A stretch of DNA of 34,741 nucleotides from Thermoguttaceae bacterium (GTDB taxonomy: Bacteria; Planctomycetota; Planctomycetia; Pirellulales; Thermoguttaceae), in assembly GCA_017557195.1 (NCBI GenBank), contig JAFZAL010000174.1, forward strand, positions 1 to 34,741, read 5' to 3'. The notes below the pieces were generated by a model. That model was not told where the DNA came from and searched no databases. It was given only the letters and a program-made list of their open reading frames with translations. Positions within the stretch are counted from its first letter, which is position 1, and each line of letters begins with the position of its first letter. This document shows, in pieces, positions 31,689 to 34,741 of the stretch. A program made the translations under genes and the position numbers.

Positions 31689-31711
31689 GACGGGGGGGCG
31701 AAGAAGCGCCT

Positions 31712-31862
31712 AGTGCCTAGTACCTAGTGCTTAGGACGCAAAGCGCCTCACGAAAATTAACTACGCACTATGCACTATGCACTATGCACTACGCACTATG
31801 CACTACGCACTATGCACTACGCACTACGCACTAAGCGCTACGCACTAAGCGCTACGCACTAA
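31712..31862 (+). repeat. Long paired heptamer array (AGTGCCT / inverted GTGCATA type)
   Basis: A short + oriented array (AGTGCCT, AGTACCT, AGTGCTT; 31712-31732) and the motif GACGCAAAGCG precede an inverted array of about 15 units (31760-31862; ACTATGC, ACTACGC, ACTAAGC). This is the longest array in the window. Its right end runs 18 bp into the ASCH gene and supplies that gene's last codons and TAG stop. Confidence 0.85.
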
Positions 31863-32303
31863 TCTCAAAAACAACTCCGCCTGTTCTGGCTTTAATATTG
31901 TATACGATTGCGGAGGCGAAAGTGTTTCATCAACGTCTATCAGTGCGGCTGGCGGGGTAATGACGTCTATTTTTCCCAGTTTAAAGGCGAACGCTTTCGG
32001 ACAGCCTGTAAAGTACTGATAGTACATCTGTTCGGAAACGCCAGCGCCGTCTTTTGTGCCTTCCCAGATCGCCCAGGGCGTGTTCTCCCGCATAGCGAGA
32101 ACTTCCGCAACGGCAACGACTCTCTGAACTGGAAACGTCGAGTAAATCACCAGTCTTTTGACTGTGATGGGCGGAAACGATTTTCGGTACTCGTACTTCT
32201 TTTCCCCGCGAACGATGCGTTCAACCAACTCCGGTTTAATGGAAATGAGCAGCGTATCGCAGCCCTTGAAACGATTCGAATTGTGATAGTCTCTATAATA
32301 CAT
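31845..32303 (-). CDS. ASCH/PUA-like domain protein
   Basis: This small cytoplasmic protein has 152 residues from ATG 32303. It resembles the ASCH superfamily (PUA-like fold, COG4933-type): DTLLISIKPELVERIVRGEK and KKYEYRKSFP give the family's G-x-K-x-x-E-x-R signature, followed by VKRLVIYSTFPVQRVVAVAE. ASCH domains are thought to bind RNA or act in translation-linked or base-modification roles; no specific function can be assigned. An ATG at 32339 would add 12 residues (MSTALRSGIIAI) but falls on the -35 box of the likely promoter, so I reject it. With the -10 box at 32311-32316 the transcript would start only about one base before ATG 32303, so it may be leaderless. The last residues LVRSA are encoded by heptamer repeat DNA. 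Confidence 0.85.
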   Translation of the reverse strand: MYYRDYHNSNRFKGCDTLLISIKPELVERIVRGEKKYEYRKSFPPITVKRLVIYSTFPVQRVVAVAEVLAMRENTPWAIWEGTKDGAGVSEQMYYQYFTGCPKAFAFKLGKIDVITPPAALIDVDETLSPPQSYTILKPEQAELFLRLVRSA

Positions 32304-32310
32304 AATTGCA

Positions 32311-32339
32311 ATTATACCAGAGCGCAGCGCGGTTGACAA
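32311..32339 (-). promoter_or_regulatory. Sigma70-type promoter for the ASCH gene
   Basis: On the minus strand TTGTCA (32334-32339), 17-bp spacer, TATAAT (32311-32316). The short C-run CCCC lies just upstream of the -35 box. Its position decides the start of the ASCH gene. Confidence 0.75.
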
Positions 32340-32354
32340 GAGGGGCGACGAATT

Positions 32355-32410
32355 AGTTAGGAGTGAGGAGTTAGGAGTGAGGAGTGAGGAGTGAGGAGTG
32401 AGGAGGGAGG
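32355..32410 (+). repeat. Heptamer array, AGTGAGG type, eight units
   Basis: AGTTAGG, AGTGAGG, AGTTAGG, then four AGTGAGG and AGGGAGG are in strict 7-bp phase. It has the same unit types as the array at 2247-2281, over 30 kb away. Confidence 0.9.
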
Positions 32411-32411
32411 A

Positions 32412-32497
32412 GGCCGCTTGCGGCGGTAGCCTCCAAAAACCAAAGAACGTGGAACGTCCGCCCGTCCCTCTGGTTCGCGGGCGTCTTCGCCCGCCCC
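32412..32497 (+). repeat. CTGGTTCGCG hairpin element, copy e, with conserved tail
   Basis: CCGCTTGCGGCGGTAGCCTCC is followed by a variable link and CTGGTTC with hairpin GCGGGCG-TCTT-CGCCCGC (32477-32494). It is the inverted counterpart of 5022-5110, and its link (AGAACGTG...TCCGCCCG) also matches 2671-2694. Confidence 0.75.
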
Positions 32498-32530
32498 TGC
32501 CCTACACGAAACCATCGCGGAACGCGAAGC

Positions 32531-32565
32531 GACAATTCCGCATTCCGAATTCCGCATTCCGAATT
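32531..32565 (-). repeat. Heptamer array, AATTCGG/AATGCGG type, inverted
   Basis: On the minus strand AATTCGG, AATGCGG, AATTCGG, AATGCGG, AATTGTC. It has the same units as 13551-13585. It lies 15 bp upstream of the next promoter. Confidence 0.85.
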
Positions 32566-32579
32566 TCTCCCCTGCCCCC

Positions 32580-32608
32580 TTGCAATTAATTTTCTCTTTC
32601 GTTATACT
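32580..32608 (+). promoter_or_regulatory. Sigma70-type promoter for the FAD oxidoreductase gene
   Basis: TTGCAA (32580-32585), 17-bp spacer, TATACT (32603-32608), with CCCCTGCCCCC abutting the -35 box, as before the 9173 gene. Confidence 0.7.
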
Positions 32609-32656
32609 GAAAGTAATCTATTATTCCCCCTTTCCCCTAACTTAACGGAGAAAATC

Positions 32657-34741
32657 ATGAAATTAGTTCACAATTATTTACTGTTATTGACAATCTTGGC
32701 AGCCTCGACCGCGTTCGCGCAAGAGCCGGTTTACGACGTCGTTATTTACGGCGGGACGTCGGCGGGCGTAACAGCGGCTGTAGAAGCGGCAAAACACGGC
32801 AAAAGCGTTATTATCGTCTGTCCGGACGTTCATCTGGGCGGGCTGTCGTCTGCCGGCTTGGGTCAAACCGACTCCGGCAACAAAGCGGTTATCGGCGGTC
32901 TGTCACGCGAGTTTTATCATCGTCTGTGGCTTCATTACGCCAAGCCGGAATCCTGGACGTGGGAACCGGCGCGAGACGTTGCTGGCGGAAACGGCGGGCG
33001 CGGATTCGATTTCAATACGCAAACCGCGTGGAACTTTGAACCCAGCGTCGCGGAAGCCGTCTTTGAACAGTTTATCAAAGAGAACAACGTGCCCGTCGTT
33101 CGCAACCAGTATCTTGACCGATCCGGGAAAACGACAGGAGTAATCAAAGAGGGTAACAAAATCATCGCTATTGAAACGACAACCGGATACCAAAACAATC
33201 CGGACGACCCGGCTTCCGGTACGGAGAAACACGTCTTTTACGGCAAAATCTTTATTGACGCCACGTACGAGGGCGACCTCATGGCTCAGGCGGGCGTAAG
33301 CTGGACTGTCGGGCGAGAGCCGAACTCGCAGTACAACGAAACGCTCAACGGCGTTGAAACCCGCTGCGCGAAATTCCATCAGTTCAAGTACGGAATCGAC
33401 CCGTACGTCGAACCCGGCAAACCGGAATCCGGACTGCTGCCGATGATTAACGCAACCGTCGCGAAAGACGGCGAGGGCGACAGGATGATTCAGGCGTACT
33501 GCTATCGTCTGTGTATGACGCAGGTTCCGGAAAACCGAGTCCCGTTTATCAAGCCGGACAACTACGACCCGCTCAACTACGAGCTGTATCTGCGCGCTCT
33601 GGAAGGCGGCGAGACGAATCTGATGAACCCGTCGCCCATGCCTAACTTCAAGACAGACACGAACAACAGCGGCCCGTTCTCGCACGACTTTATCGGTCAG
33701 AACCACAACTATATAGACGCCTCGGACGCCGAACGCGTCGTGATCTGCAAGGCGCACGAAGACTGGCAACAAGGGCTGATGTGGACGCTGCAGCACAACC
33801 CCCGCGTCCCGGAAGCGGTTCAGAAGCGGTACGCCAACTGGGGTCTGTCGAAAGATGAGTTCGCCGACACCCGCCATTTCGGTCACAAAATTTACGTCCG
33901 GGAAGGGCGCCGCATGGTCAGCGATTTCGTTCATACGGAAAACCATTGCCGACGGATTCTCCCGACGCCCTGCCCTGTCGGATACGGTTCCTATAACATG
34001 GACAGCCACCACTGCCAGCGACATCTGTTTATCGATCAGGACGGAACGGCGATGGTTCGCAACGAAGGCGACGTTCAGGTTCATCCCGGCGCGCCGTACC
34101 CGATTGACTACGGAACGCTCGTTCCCAAACGAAACGAATGCAATAACCTGTTCGTACCGGTCTGCGTGTCGTGCAGTCACATTGCGTTTGGATCTATCCG
34201 CATGGAACCGGTGTTTATGATTCTCGGACAGTCTGCCGGCGCTGCGGCGGCAATCGCCATCGACGACAAGTGCGACGTTCAGGACGTTTCCTACGAAAAA
34301 CTCCGTCCGATTCTGGAAGAAGAAGGACAGGTTTTGGAATACGAATCGCCGCAGGGCAAGACCTACAGCAAAAAGTGGTTCCCCGGAATCGTTCTCGACA
34401 ACCTCGACGCGACGCTGACCGGCGACTGGAAGCTCAACAACGTTACGCATCCGTTTATTGAATCCAACTACATTCACGACGACAACGCCAACAAAGGCAA
34501 ATGCGTCGCGACGTTCAAAACCGACCTGCCAAAGCCGGGCAAGTACGAAGTTCTCGTTGCGTACACCATCAACGCCAACCGGGCGACGAACGTTCCTGTA
34601 ACAGTCAAATTCGCCGACGGTCAGAAGACGGTTATCGTCAATCAGAAACAGTCCCCCACGCGCGACAACATTTTCCTGCCGATTGGAACCTTTACGTTCA
34701 ACAAGACTGCGGAAGTTCAAATCAGCAACGAGGGAACCAAC
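32657..34741 (+). CDS. Exported FAD-dependent oxidoreductase with golvesin-like C-terminus, 3' end outside window
   Basis: The frame is open from ATG 32657 (GGAG 6-7 nt upstream) to the window edge, 695 residues with no stop. A Sec signal peptide covers about 1-21 (LLLLTILAASTAFAQ). The FAD-binding fold follows: DVVIYGGTSAGVTAAVEAAK (about 26-45) with the Gly-Gly-x-x-x-Gly dinucleotide loop, then HLGGLSSAGLGQTDSGN. FIDATYEGDLMAQAGVSW and the later FVPVCVSCSHIAFGSIRMEP with LGQSAGAAAAIA are typical of the FAD_oxidored (PF12831) family common in planctomycetes and Verrucomicrobia. Residues about 610-690 look like a golvesin-type beta domain (NYIHDDNANKGKCVATF, LPKPGKYEVLVAY, DGQKTVIVNQ), often attached to secreted enzymes. 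The substrate is unknown. The long minus-strand open frame at 32903-34720 is its shadow. Confidence 0.93.
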   Translation, partial: MKLVHNYLLLLTILAASTAFAQEPVYDVVIYGGTSAGVTAAVEAAKHGKSVIIVCPDVHLGGLSSAGLGQTDSGNKAVIGGLSREFYHRLWLHYAKPESWTWEPARDVAGGNGGRGFDFNTQTAWNFEPSVAEAVFEQFIKENNVPVVRNQYLDRSGKTTGVIKEGNKIIAIETTTGYQNNPDDPASGTEKHVFYGKIFIDATYEGDLMAQAGVSWTVGREPNSQYNETLNGVETRCAKFHQFKYGIDPYVEPGKPESGLLPMINATVAKDGEGDRMIQAYCYRLCMTQVPENRVPFIKPDNYDPLNYELYLRALEGGETNLMNPSPMPNFKTDTNNSGPFSHDFIGQNHNYIDASDAERVVICKAHEDWQQGLMWTLQHNPRVPEAVQKRYANWGLSKDEFADTRHFGHKIYVREGRRMVSDFVHTENHCRRILPTPCPVGYGSYNMDSHHCQRHLFIDQDGTAMVRNEGDVQVHPGAPYPIDYGTLVPKRNECNNLFVPVCVSCSHIAFGSIRMEPVFMILGQSAGAAAAIAIDDKCDVQDVSYEKLRPILEEEGQVLEYESPQGKTYSKKWFPGIVLDNLDATLTGDWKLNNVTHPFIESNYIHDDNANKGKCVATFKTDLPKPGKYEVLVAYTINANRATNVPVTVKFADGQKTVIVNQKQSPTRDNIFLPIGTFTFNKTAEVQISNEGTN

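Noticed and set aside
31760..31862. CRISPR-like array
   Set aside because: The unit is 7 bp, with no spacers of 25-40 bp and no cas genes; it is a tandem heptamer array.
32903..34720. 605-residue open frame on the - strand
   Set aside because: It is the shadow of the FAD oxidoreductase, whose + frame has a signal peptide, ribosome binding site and family motifs.
1..34741. tRNA, rRNA, riboswitch or phage genes
   Set aside because: I found no cloverleaf, conserved rRNA segment, known riboswitch core or phage gene by eye; a tRNA or Rfam search would be needed to exclude them fully.

Overview
The window looks like a chromosomal segment of a planctomycete-type bacterium, probably a gut or rumen lineage near Thermoguttaceae. 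This is inferred from PEP-CTERM anchored proteins with autotransporter-type beta-strand repeats, exported sugar-isomerase-like TIM barrels (one with a twin-arginine signal), an exported FAD oxidoreductase with a golvesin-like tail, and an FHA-GAF-sigma54 activator. No marker gene such as rRNA is present, so the assignment is not certain.

Layout, left to right. Positions 2-2245 (+) hold the end of a large membrane-anchored protein. Positions 2871-4738 (-) hold a LamG PEP-CTERM surface protein whose start codon is cut off from its signal peptide by a frameshift at a run of ten C. Then come a malic enzyme (5353-6687, -), a subtilisin-like PEP-CTERM protease with a P domain (7058-9055, +), two exported sugar epimerase-like proteins (9173-11026, +), and a phenylacetate-CoA ligase with its ACT-domain partner (11558-13419, -). 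Three tandem PEP-CTERM beta-strand-repeat adhesins of 961, 1125 and 2400 residues follow (13771-27646, -). The right end carries an FHA/GAF sigma54 activator (27984-30002, -), glycogen synthase (30115-31581, -), an ASCH-domain protein (31845-32303, -) and the start of an exported FAD oxidoreductase that runs off the edge (32657-34741, +).

Five proteins carry PEP-CTERM sorting signals and probably reach the cell surface through an exosortase encoded elsewhere. The LamG gene and two of the adhesin genes share a similar 5' leader. The protease could trim surface proteins. The exported epimerases and FAD enzyme suggest periplasmic carbohydrate work, while glycogen synthase and malic enzyme are central metabolism.

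The most unusual part is the intergenic DNA. Almost every gap contains arrays of 7-bp repeats that differ in sequence but share the pattern A-R-T-N4. They often start at a stop codon, sometimes form large hairpins in pairs, and in one case lie inside a coding region. They sit with families of hairpin elements whose flanks are conserved while the stem sequences change on both sides together, and with a 0.2-kb composite repeat present in two inverted copies. No tRNA, rRNA, CRISPR, transposase or phage gene was seen.
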